64,000 nucleotides of DNA from Nitrospira sp. (GTDB lineage: Bacteria > Nitrospirota > Nitrospiria > Nitrospirales > Nitrospiraceae): the NCBI GenBank assembly GCA_024760525.1, contig CP060499.1, forward strand, positions 2,232,001 to 2,296,000, given 5' to 3'. The notes beneath the pieces are model-generated. The model was not told where the DNA came from. It did not search any database and worked only from the letters and a program-made list of their open reading frames with translations. The position numbers were made by a program, and so were the translations under genes. Every line of letters begins with the position of its first letter. The first letter of the stretch is position 1. This document shows positions 45,001-52,150 of the stretch, in pieces.

Positions 45001-47763
45001 CTCTGCGCCTAGAGTCCACGCATATCGCGCCCCCTTTTGCCCTTGGACTGAGGGACGCGGGAAATCATAGGGCAGTGTCAGTACATGCGGTACGGATTCC
45101 AGCTGTTGGCGCCAATACGTCTCTTGCCGTTTCCACTCTTGGCTGTCCACACATTCACGTTGATCGAGAACCGTATCCAAGTACTGTTTCGGCACTGCGG
45201 GCAACGGAGATTCAAGCCCGTGTTTGAATGCTCGATACAACCGCCTCAATTCCAGACCAAGAATGCGCATCGACCAGCCGTCGGCGACGATGTGATGGAT
45301 CGTGAGCGACAGGACATGCTCTGTTTGACTCAGCCGAATAAGCCGCACACGCATCAAAGGGCCCGCCGCCAGATCAAACGGCTGACGGGACTCCTTCGAC
45401 GTCAACAGCCGGATTTCTTCTTCCTGAATCGGCTCGGACATCCCCATGAGATCCTCAACCGGCAGCAAAAGATCCAGATGCGGAGTGATACTCTGGAACG
45501 GTTGGCCGTGAAGGATGGTGAATCTTGCGCGAAGGATCTCGTGACGCTGCATAATTTCAGCGAGCGCTCGCTGCAGCAGGACAAGGTCGAGCGCTCCTTT
45601 GATCCTCAGGGCGACAGGAATGTTGTTGAACGAGCTACCCGGCGAAAGCTGATCGAGAAACCAGAATCGTTCCTGCGAAAACGACAACGGAACGACGTCC
45701 TGCCGACTCACAGGCTTCTGGAGTCTTTCCACTACGGAGGGAGCTGGTCGATATTCCGGCTTGATGAGTCCAGCCAGCCCCGCTACCGTCGGGGCATCGA
45801 AGAGAGATTCGAGAGGAAGGTCAATCCCATAAATATCTTTCAACCTGGCCAGTACTTGCGCGCCACGCAGAGAATCTCCGCCTAGTTCGAAGAAATTGTC
45901 GTGAGGACCGATGTGAGTACGGTCGAGCACCTGCGCCCAGATTTCGGCCACCGTCTCGGTGATACCGTCGCCGATGTCAGTCTCGACAGGATCGCCCCAT
46001 GCATCCCTCCCTTTCTCCTGAAATGTGGTTCGAATGGACTCCAGTTCTTGCGCAACGAATTTGGCCTTGCACAGATGCCGCTGAACTTTTCCACTCGAAG
46101 TCTTGGGGAGAGTTCCTGGCTTGATCAGCACGACCGCGTGCACTCGCACTTCATGATACTCCGCGATGGCTCGGCTGATTCCCGCAGTCACATGGTCGAG
46201 GTCGAGGGTGGGACCACTGGCAATTTCCTGCACGACGACCAACTGTTCTTCATCGTCGACCGGGATGGAGAATGCCGCACCGCAGTTTGGCCTGAGAGAC
46301 GGATGGCTTTCTTGCGCCGTCGTCTCGATGTCGTGCGGGTAATAATTTCTGCCGCGGATAATGATCAGATCCTTCAATCTTCCAACCACGAACAGTTCAT
46401 CGTTCTGCATCACTCCGAGATCGCCCGTTCGAAGAAAAGGACCTTCCCCTGTATCCGCCGTCATAGCCGAGAATGTGATCGCTGTGACGTCGGGACGCTT
46501 CCAGTACCCCTGCGCCACACTCGCACCTTTCACCCAGATTTCCCCGACCTGACCGCGTGCCCGACGCGACCGCGTGTCCGGATCGACGATGACAAGTTGC
46601 TGATCTGCGCCGGTTCGCCCACATCCGACCAACCGGTGAGCGGAGCCGACGGCCTGGAGCGCTTCGATCATTTCTCCTCTGTCCATCGCGGGTTTCTCAA
46701 CGGCCTTGAGCACAGGGGAAGCGCCGGGTTCGCCTCCGGCCACGAATAATGTCGCTTCGGCCAACCCATAGCAGGGATAAAAGGCCTCCCGTTTGAAGCC
46801 GCATGGACCGAACGTGTCCGAGAATCGATCCAGCGTCCTTGCGTGAATCGGTTCAGCTCCATTGAACGCCACCGACCACGAGCTCAGATCAAGTGATTCT
46901 CGTTCTTTCGAAGAAATCTGGCGGACGCAAAGGTCATAGGCGAAATTCGGAGCGCCGCTCGTCGTCGCACGATATCGGGAAATGGCGGACAACCAACGAA
47001 ACGGCTTCTGCATGAAATGAACGGGCGACATCAGTACACAGGGCCGGCCGAGATAGAGCGGCTGCAGCACGTTCCCGATCAGTCCCATATCGTGATAAAG
47101 CGGAAGCCACCCAAGAACCGTCGTCTCTTCATTGTGGCCGAATGCCTCGCGAATCATGCGCTGGTTGTGCAACAGATTCTCATGACTCACCATGACCCCT
47201 TTCGGCGATCCGGTCGAACCCGAGGTGTACTGGAGAAAGGCGAGTGTCTGCGGAGTCAACGCGGGAGACTCCCACGTATTCTCGACGCCCTCGGGCGGAG
47301 CATCGGTCTCGATCCATTGCACCTTCGAGAATTCGTCCAGCGTGGAATCTTGGCGGGACAGTCGATCGATGCCGGCGCGGGTCTTCGTGGTCGTCAAAGC
47401 GACCGTGGCGCCTGAGTCTGTGAGTACGGCTTGCAGTCTCCTCAGCGTGCGCTTCCGCAGCGGAGGATACGCCGGTACGGCAACCACTCCTGCATACAAG
47501 CAACCGAAGAATGCCGCGATATAGTCCAGACCCGGCGGATACAAGAGGATCGCCCGCTCACCCTGGGCTCCCAACGATTGAAGCCAGGCGGCAATTGCGC
47601 GCGCCCGGCGATCCAATTCTCCATAGGTCATCTCGCAGACTTCCGACTCTCCATCCGCCAAGAATCTATAGGCTAATCGATCAGTGAACTGGCCCGCTCG
47701 TTCACGAGCGAGATCGACGAGTGTCGCGATGTGCTTATGCTCATCTGAGGTCAATGGAGTCAT
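42034..47763 (-). CDS. Starter megasynthase, FAAL-ACP-C-A(interrupted by GAMT-like methyltransferase)
   Basis: About 1,909 residues. FAAL (about 1-590; YTSGSTGSPKG near 185; LPLYHDMGLIG) activates a fatty acid for the ACP (GGDSLRG near 628). C (HHIVADGWS near 828) joins it to the residue chosen by the A domain (YTSGTTGEPKG near 1305; pocket D-V-E-N-I-G-S-I-T, which I cannot assign). After RGFRVEP (A8, about 1565) the A domain is interrupted and the chain ends in a methyltransferase closely resembling guanidinoacetate N-methyltransferase: WETPLMKAM (about 1736), GGEVLEVGFGMG (about 1752), FFDAYP, LLRPGGVLTYY. The Glu of WETP and the Asp of FFDAYP match the residues that hold guanidinoacetate in GAMT. 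A9-A10 and the PCP are on the next protein. ATG at 47763 is chosen; an in-frame TTG lies at 47769 and neither has a good ribosome-binding site. Confidence 0.92.
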   Translation of the reverse strand: MTPLTSDEHKHIATLVDLARERAGQFTDRLAYRFLADGESEVCEMTYGELDRRARAIAAWLQSLGAQGERAILLYPPGLDYIAAFFGCLYAGVVAVPAYPPLRKRTLRRLQAVLTDSGATVALTTTKTRAGIDRLSRQDSTLDEFSKVQWIETDAPPEGVENTWESPALTPQTLAFLQYTSGSTGSPKGVMVSHENLLHNQRMIREAFGHNEETTVLGWLPLYHDMGLIGNVLQPLYLGRPCVLMSPVHFMQKPFRWLSAISRYRATTSGAPNFAYDLCVRQISSKERESLDLSSWSVAFNGAEPIHARTLDRFSDTFGPCGFKREAFYPCYGLAEATLFVAGGEPGASPVLKAVEKPAMDRGEMIEALQAVGSAHRLVGCGRTGADQQLVIVDPDTRSRRARGQVGEIWVKGASVAQGYWKRPDVTAITFSAMTADTGEGPFLRTGDLGVMQNDELFVVGRLKDLIIIRGRNYYPHDIETTAQESHPSLRPNCGAAFSIPVDDEEQLVVVQEIASGPTLDLDHVTAGISRAIAEYHEVRVHAVVLIKPGTLPKTSSGKVQRHLCKAKFVAQELESIRTTFQEKGRDAWGDPVETDIGDGITETVAEIWAQVLDRTHIGPHDNFFELGGDSLRGAQVLARLKDIYGIDLPLESLFDAPTVAGLAGLIKPEYRPAPSVVERLQKPVSRQDVVPLSFSQERFWFLDQLSPGSSFNNIPVALRIKGALDLVLLQRALAEIMQRHEILRARFTILHGQPFQSITPHLDLLLPVEDLMGMSEPIQEEEIRLLTSKESRQPFDLAAGPLMRVRLIRLSQTEHVLSLTIHHIVADGWSMRILGLELRRLYRAFKHGLESPLPAVPKQYLDTVLDQRECVDSQEWKRQETYWRQQLESVPHVLTLPYDFPRPSVQGQKGARYAWTLGAEMGRRLQALGRSRQATLFMTVLAAFNVLLARHSGQSDFCVGTPVANRSQPGCESIIGCFVNTVALRVDLSGNPSFLELLAQVRKTVLGAQANQDFPFERLVDALHVPRSLSHTPLYQVMLILEDEQPDLCRLDDLDVRRIKASTHTSVFDLTLELVAMGDGTLEAVFEYSTDLFAGETIARMAGHFQELLKQIVLNPEARVSEFTMLSKDESKQLLLDWNETAASYPRESCLHHLFEEQALLSPDAVAMVWNGTSYSYRLLNERANKLAHYLSLQGITMESRVAICMERSLEMVTALLGVLKTGAAYVPIDPLYPQERLGFMIEDSGAQLVLTQKQFVETFQNRTVPIIALDETWPSIAALPEIDSRWRTTPENLAYILYTSGTTGEPKGIEVSHRALVNHSTAMAKHYGLQPADRVLQFASISFDVAAEECFPTWAAGATVVLRPNEPVPEFSDFQQFIKDHSLTVVNLPTPYWAEWIEAIEQSKSALPSALRLVIVGSEKALPDSLVRWQRLAGERMAWCNSYGPTETTITASYFVPERQKDWISASTVPIGRPIANVQLYVLDPALQPVPIGVAGELYIGGTGLARGYHRQPARTAEQFVPHCFSREPGARLYRTGDRVRRMADGNVEFLGRYDDQIKIRGFRVEPAEIEFWMKRHPAVKDARVLWESSDQPDWTAVMDALTDEEQNRVLKEVESLTAVEAQWVYDLETDTEARRKTVIQRRSEFDCYLKINKEEFLNPPRKNQRNWLVRRALDEFSDDLIQLDDIAKRFVSGSDRIDIERTWSESQAEYKATELIIEGQQVMQDWETPLMKAMADIATESGGEVLEVGFGMGISASFIQERRPKSHTIIEFNQEVMTAFEQWRSRFPDRDIRLVRGRWQDVVEGLSEFDSVFFDAYPASEAEFEESVVNSITFAESFIPAAAKLLRPGGVLTYYTNEIDSFSRRHQRFLFKHFSSFTLSVVRSLRPPEDCHYWWADSMAVVKAVK

Positions 47764-48022
47764 CCTCAAGCGTTAGAGACACCAGGAGCGTGAGATGACG
47801 GCTACGATTCATCCCGAACGCAGGAACCTTTGTAGTGTTTTCCTTGCCTCAGCCGGTGAGCTCGAAGGCCATCTGCATCGAAGGGATCAAGACTCGCGCG
47901 GTAGCAGAACCGCGTCCCTTCTCTGGGGACTGAAGCACTCTTTTCTACTTAGACGGAACACGAAGTATTTCCCTCACCCTAGCTTCATGACTTTTTACCG
48001 GCAGGACCGTCCCCAATAGCCA

Positions 48023-48038
48023 AACATCGTACGATGTT
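48023..48038. promoter_or_regulatory. Perfect 16-bp palindrome, possible operator
   Basis: AACATCGTACGATGTT reads the same on both strands. It lies about 260 nt upstream of the first gene of the biosynthetic operon. Its length and symmetry suit a dimeric repressor or activator site, but I cannot match it to a named regulator. Confidence 0.35.
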
Positions 48039-48158
48039 CGGCACAGTGCGCCCATCGGTATCTTTTCTGTTGAAAGATAAACGAAGACAGCTTGCTTTGG
48101 AGAGGGCACTGCGCCACGGTCGTTGGGGACGTGGTGAGCTTTCACGAGTCGGGCACCA

Positions 48159-48204
48159 TTTGAACTATGATGGAGTTTCTAATAACACTCCATCATAGTT
48201 CAAA
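48159..48204. terminator. 18-bp perfect inverted repeat after the receptor gene
   Basis: Arms at 48159-48176 and 48187-48204 are exact reverse complements with a 10-base loop. The repeat begins 12 nt past the receptor stop codon, where a terminator is expected, but neither strand carries a following T-run and the stem is AT-rich. It could end or stabilise the receptor transcript, or be a regulator-binding site. Confidence 0.45.
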
Positions 48205-48216
48205 CGATTGACTGGA

Positions 48217-50619
48217 TTACTGGAACTCCAACTTCAGAGAGCCGATCATGGTGAAGGCTGCTCCGGGATCGACGACCTCTCTGATGTTAAGCGTGCCCGC
48301 AAAGTACCGCTGATCGAGGACATTGGTGAAGTTCACGGCAGCAAGCAAATTCGTTCGAGTAAATACTTCCGGCCTTCGGTAGTACACGGCGGCATCCATA
48401 CGGACATATCCTGCAAGCTCGAACTGCTGACAGTCGCCCGGAGTTTGGCATTGGAATATCCCATTGCGCTTGCCCTGCGCGTACATGCCAAGTCCACCTC
48501 CGAGCCCTCTCAATGGCCCATCCTGGATAAAATAGGTCGTCCAGAGGCTACCTTGATTCAACGCAGTATTGGGGACTCGGCTTCCTGTAAGGAAGGAATT
48601 ATCCGCAGTGACCCGTGTGTCGATATAGGCGTAATTGGCAATAACATCCCAGCCGGGTAAAATTCGTCCCGCTACATCGAACTCGATGCCTTCACTGCGC
48701 TGTTCACCTGTCGCCACGGAAAACGCGAAACCGTTTATTGGATCGGTTGTCAAGACATTCTTCTTCTTGATGTGAAAGGCGGCTATTTTTGCGCGCAAGC
48801 GGTTCTCAAAGAATTGGAATTTGACACCGCCCTCATACGCTTTGCCGCGCTCCGGTTCAAACAGCGTTCCGTCAAAGCTCCTGGTTCCCCCTGTTTGAGG
48901 CGCAAACGACTCCGTATAGTTGGCAAAAAGGGCGACGGGCTTCCACGGCTGATAGGTCACACCGACAGACGGACTGAATGCCGTTTTCGTTTGGCTGTCC
49001 TCCGTCTGAATCGGATCAAAATCATTGGGACGATTAGTCAGATGCTGCTTAAAGTAATCAAATCGCCCGCCACCATGTACATGGAGATTCTCGAGAAGAC
49101 TTACATGATTCCCAAAATAGACGCCCAGAATATTGTTCACAGTTTTCGTGTCGCTTGATTTGAGCAGCGGGGTATTCAAAAACAACTTGTCGGCTGGATT
49201 GAAAATATTTATGAAGCTGAAAGGGACGACACCTGGATTGGAGGTGTCTCCGCCAAAATCGCTCGATACTGAAGCGACATCAACTTCGCGCCCCAGTTCC
49301 ACCCCGATGATGGTCTTATGCTTGATCGGACCAGTGGAAAACTTGCCGTGCAATTCATTCTGCAAGTAGTGACTTTGCGTGATCGTCGGGATAACAAACT
49401 GCGCCACATTCAGGATTCCCGCGTTTTCGTCTCCGACAAAGAACCACGATTCACGGCTGGAGTATCGTGTGCGGCTTACAGCCGATCGAAATGCGGTTCG
49501 CCAGGTGAACAGATCATTGAACTCGTGTAACAGGGTGATGGTCGCTTTTCCATGGTTGGTTTCATTTTTCCGTGTCGGGTCGCCGAGGAAGCGGCTGATC
49601 GGGATGGACGCGACTCCGCCGCCGATTGCTACTAATCCACGGTCGATTGGGGCACGAGTGTAGAGATATTCGCCTTCGACACGCAACGTGGTCCTAGGCC
49701 CGATTTCCCAGCCGATCGTCGGCGCCAAGAATGTCCGTGTCGATTCGACGCCATCTCGGTAGCTGCCGGCAGATTCGAACATGCCGTTAAACCGAAACGT
49801 CAGAGTCTTACTGGCATTCAGTGGTCCGCCGATATCAAACTGTGGACGATAAAGACCGTAACTCCCGATGAGCATTTCCGCCGAATAGTAGTGATTACGC
49901 AGCGGTGCCTTTGTGATTTGGTTGATAATGCCGCCTGGATCAGACCGGCCGTATAAATACGACGGTGGGCCCTTTACAACTTCAATGCGTTCCAGATTGA
50001 TCACATCTCGCTGTGTTCGTGTTCCAAATACGTCGTCGTCACGAAAGCCGTTCTTAAAGATGTTCAGGCCCGATGCAAATCCACGGATCATGACCTGGCC
50101 GCTTTGGCCACCCTGATTGTTGGATTGCGACACCCCGCTCACATTTCGCAGGGCCTCACTGAACCGAATCACTTTTTGATCCTCCAGCACCTGCTGCGTC
50201 ACCACATCAATGGAACGAGGGGTGTCGTGGATAGGTACCGGTATTCTCATCGCGCTCCCCGACTCATCAACGGTATAGGAGTCTTTCCTTTCGCGTGCCT
50301 CTTTCACCACAATTTCAGGCACCTTGACCGGCTTCGGAGCTTCGGTTTCTATTTGCTCACGCGCCGGCTCAGCCGACGTCGCCTCAATCTCCCTGTTCGA
50401 CGGTTGAGTAGTACTTGGCATCCCGGCACCCGAGCCGGGAGCGGCTTTTGTGCCTGAGGGCACGTCTTCTTGCGCGAAGATGTTGTCGGTTACTGCAGCA
50501 ACGAGCGTAACAATCAAAAAACCTAGTCGTAGACTCGGCAACCACGCATGAAGCCATCGCGTGTTGTCTTCTTGGGATCGTGAAGCATGCTCGTTGTCGC
50601 CCAATTCTCTTCGTTCCAT
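48217..50619 (-). CDS. TonB-dependent siderophore receptor
   Basis: 800 residues. A signal segment (about 30-50, ending near FAQE) is followed by a Pro/Glu-rich linker, a plug domain (DTPRSIDVVTQQVL, QVMIRGF, IEVVKGPPSYLYG, PGGIINQITK) and a 22-strand type barrel ending in Phe-Gln, as in the FpvA/FhuE family. There is no room for the N-terminal signalling domain that FecA/FpvA-type transducers carry, although an ECF sigma gene and a FecR-like stub lie just upstream. It probably imports the ferric form of the cluster's product. The ATG has GGAGG about 12 nt upstream, a long spacing. Confidence 0.93.
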   Translation of the reverse strand: MERRELGDNEHASRSQEDNTRWLHAWLPSLRLGFLIVTLVAAVTDNIFAQEDVPSGTKAAPGSGAGMPSTTQPSNREIEATSAEPAREQIETEAPKPVKVPEIVVKEARERKDSYTVDESGSAMRIPVPIHDTPRSIDVVTQQVLEDQKVIRFSEALRNVSGVSQSNNQGGQSGQVMIRGFASGLNIFKNGFRDDDVFGTRTQRDVINLERIEVVKGPPSYLYGRSDPGGIINQITKAPLRNHYYSAEMLIGSYGLYRPQFDIGGPLNASKTLTFRFNGMFESAGSYRDGVESTRTFLAPTIGWEIGPRTTLRVEGEYLYTRAPIDRGLVAIGGGVASIPISRFLGDPTRKNETNHGKATITLLHEFNDLFTWRTAFRSAVSRTRYSSRESWFFVGDENAGILNVAQFVIPTITQSHYLQNELHGKFSTGPIKHKTIIGVELGREVDVASVSSDFGGDTSNPGVVPFSFINIFNPADKLFLNTPLLKSSDTKTVNNILGVYFGNHVSLLENLHVHGGGRFDYFKQHLTNRPNDFDPIQTEDSQTKTAFSPSVGVTYQPWKPVALFANYTESFAPQTGGTRSFDGTLFEPERGKAYEGGVKFQFFENRLRAKIAAFHIKKKNVLTTDPINGFAFSVATGEQRSEGIEFDVAGRILPGWDVIANYAYIDTRVTADNSFLTGSRVPNTALNQGSLWTTYFIQDGPLRGLGGGLGMYAQGKRNGIFQCQTPGDCQQFELAGYVRMDAAVYYRRPEVFTRTNLLAAVNFTNVLDQRYFAGTLNIREVVDPGAAFTMIGSLKLEFQ

Positions 50620-50827
50620 TCCAGATCGGCGCCTCCTGTTTAATTCCCGCTCACATCCTCCTGTAGACGGAAGACGACACGCTTTTCCTCACCTGCCTTC
50701 GAAGCGAAACCACGGTTGGAAAAGGATGAGAAGGGATGCAGGAAGCGATCAGCCATACCGGCCGGATCAAATAGCCTCAGTCAGAACAAACACGACGTTT
50801 GCGCTCATCACGGCCGGGCGTCGACCA

Positions 50828-51106
50828 TCATCGACGCGACCCTGTCTTCATATTGCATGAGATCGGTTCCGGTTCAGCCGCAGTGGCGGCAGCCGCGCGC
50901 AGCTCGGAACTGTTCCATATGGCCAAGATCTTTCCGAACATGAGGGCATGCGCAGGACTCTGCGCGTGCCAAACGTCGAACGTTCGACGGTCCTCCTGCG
51001 AAATCTGCTCATTATGCAACCGGATGACCCAGGCGACGGCTTCATTTCGGAGCCGGACTTGTCTCTCAGATAGGAACATATCGCCGGATTCGCCTGTGCA
51101 CTGCAT
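50828..51106 (-). CDS. FecR-type N-terminal domain stub (DUF4880-like)
   Basis: 92 residues with the pattern AVAWVIRLHNEQISQED...FDVWHAQSPAHALMFGKILAIW, the cytoplasmic sigma-binding domain of FecR-type regulators. The transmembrane helix and periplasmic FecR domain are missing, and the next gene starts 208 nt later. It may act as a soluble anti-sigma or pro-sigma factor, or be a remnant. AAGG lies about 6 nt before the ATG at 51106; an internal ATG at 51079 is also possible. Confidence 0.75.
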   Translation of the reverse strand: MQCTGESGDMFLSERQVRLRNEAVAWVIRLHNEQISQEDRRTFDVWHAQSPAHALMFGKILAIWNSSELRAAAATAAEPEPISCNMKTGSRR

Positions 51107-51183
51107 GGGTCGCCTTCGTCGGCCGGATGGCTCGACGAAGCCTTAGACCGCCTACAGTGTGACGAATCGGCGGACCAACTTCC

Positions 51184-51780
51184 TCACTCGGCGTTGTCTA
51201 CCGCCTTGAGCGCTTCACTGCTCCGGTCCAGCGCACGCATCAGCAACTTCTCCACACCGCTTTCAGAGATGTTCATACGCGTGGCGATCTCCTTGTAGGA
51301 GTACCCATGCACTCGACAGAGCAGAAATGCTTCACGCGTCCGGGAAGGGAGATGTTCGATGGCTTGAAGGAATATTCGAAACCGTTGCTTGCTGAATAGT
51401 TCTCGCTCAGGCGAAGGAGCCTGACAGGGCACCGCCATCGCGGTATCCAGACAATCGAGTGCTTGAACACTGTGCTTTTCTTTTCGTATGTGGTCGATCG
51501 CCAAATTGGCGGCAATCCGATGGAGCAGCGCGCGCGGTTGTTCCACGACATGCCGGTCTCCTAATCGGAGCAGCCGCACATAGGTATCTTGCACAAGATC
51601 GGCGGCCGTCTCACGGGACTTCACCATGCCGATAAGCCGGCGTGTGAGCTCTTCACGGTACTGATGAAACAAGGTCGCAATCTGCCCATACGTCAAAGCA
51701 ATTGGAGTACCCACAAAACCACCGGCATCGTGCGATACCGCCGGCTCTGCTCCAACAAGATTCAAGAATTGGGTCGTCAT
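51184..51780 (-). CDS. ECF sigma factor, FecI-like
   Basis: 198 residues. Region 2 (RRLIGMVKSRETAADLVQDTYVRLL) and region 4 (LPSRTREAFLLCRVHGYSYKEIATRMNISESGVEKLL) are clear. The ATG at 51780 has GAGGAG 7-8 nt upstream; an upstream in-frame TTG overlaps that site and is rejected. It is the first gene of an operon with the FecR stub and the receptor, and lies behind a Fur-like promoter and leader element E1. It may activate the receptor and perhaps the biosynthetic operon, as PvdS does for pyoverdine, but that is inference. Confidence 0.92.
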   Translation of the reverse strand: MTTQFLNLVGAEPAVSHDAGGFVGTPIALTYGQIATLFHQYREELTRRLIGMVKSRETAADLVQDTYVRLLRLGDRHVVEQPRALLHRIAANLAIDHIRKEKHSVQALDCLDTAMAVPCQAPSPERELFSKQRFRIFLQAIEHLPSRTREAFLLCRVHGYSYKEIATRMNISESGVEKLLMRALDRSSEALKAVDNAE

Positions 51781-51812
51781 CGCATATCTCCTCAAAATGG
51801 AATCGGCACAAC

Positions 51813-51871
51813 AAAAAAGCCCAAGGCGTCCTATGACACCTTGGGCTCCGGTCTTAACGACCTCTGGCCTC
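51813..51871 (-). ncRNA. Leader element E1: conserved GAGGCCAGAG motif plus attenuator-like hairpin
   Basis: In transcript order: GAGGCCAGAG, a small GGTC-GTTAA-GACC hairpin, GGAGCCCAAGG, loop, CCTTGGGCT and a run of T. The hairpin plus T-run has the form of an intrinsic terminator only about 32 nt before the sigma-factor start codon, so it should act conditionally. Upstream in the same leader is a 7-bp stem (51918-51924 with 51935-51941). Near-identical elements lie at 54442-54499 and 56452-56514. Confidence 0.7.
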
Positions 51872-51956
51872 GTTTTAGCGGCGACTACCGATCACGCTGA
51901 TTTGTGTAACGGCCCCTGCAACACAAGCACAACAGTGTTGCGCTCAAGCTCAGTAT

Positions 51957-51998
51957 TGATAGGAGTTCTCAATATCAGTATAGAGGACCGCTTGTCAA
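51957..51998 (-). promoter_or_regulatory. Promoter with Fur-like dyad for the sigma/FecR/receptor operon
   Basis: TTGACA at 51998-51993 and TATTGA at 51974-51969 are separated by 18 nt. A 21-bp dyad, TGATA(N11)TATCA at 51957-51977, covers the -10 box. By my count 13 of 19 bases of the core agree with the Fur consensus. Repression by Fur when iron is plentiful would be expected. Confidence 0.6.
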
Positions 51999-52150
51999 CC
52001 CCTTATTTGAGTATCAGGTGAAACTGTACGGAAGAAGCGTATTACTGGTAACGAGGGCTCTCACGTGCTGGGGACATCACCGTTCATGTCGGCGCTTTGA
52101 CATCGAGCAAGTGACACATGCGGAACGCTCGCCGTTATACCTATTTTGCT

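Larger units (their letters stand above)
47764..48216. other. Intergenic region upstream of the megasynthase operon
   Basis: 453 bases with no convincing gene; short open frames here lack ribosome-binding sites and recognisable domains. It must hold the promoter of the minus-strand biosynthetic operon, but I see no TTGACA-type -35 box or Fur-like dyad comparable with the three iron operons to the right. It does contain a 16-bp palindrome, a 7-bp TATCTTT/AAAGATA dyad at 48059-48079, and an 18-bp inverted repeat just past the receptor gene. Confidence 0.6.

Noticed and set aside
48023..48038. LuxR-type (lux box) operator
   Set aside because: The palindrome does not have the usual lux-box half-sites, and no LuxR/LuxI gene is in the window.
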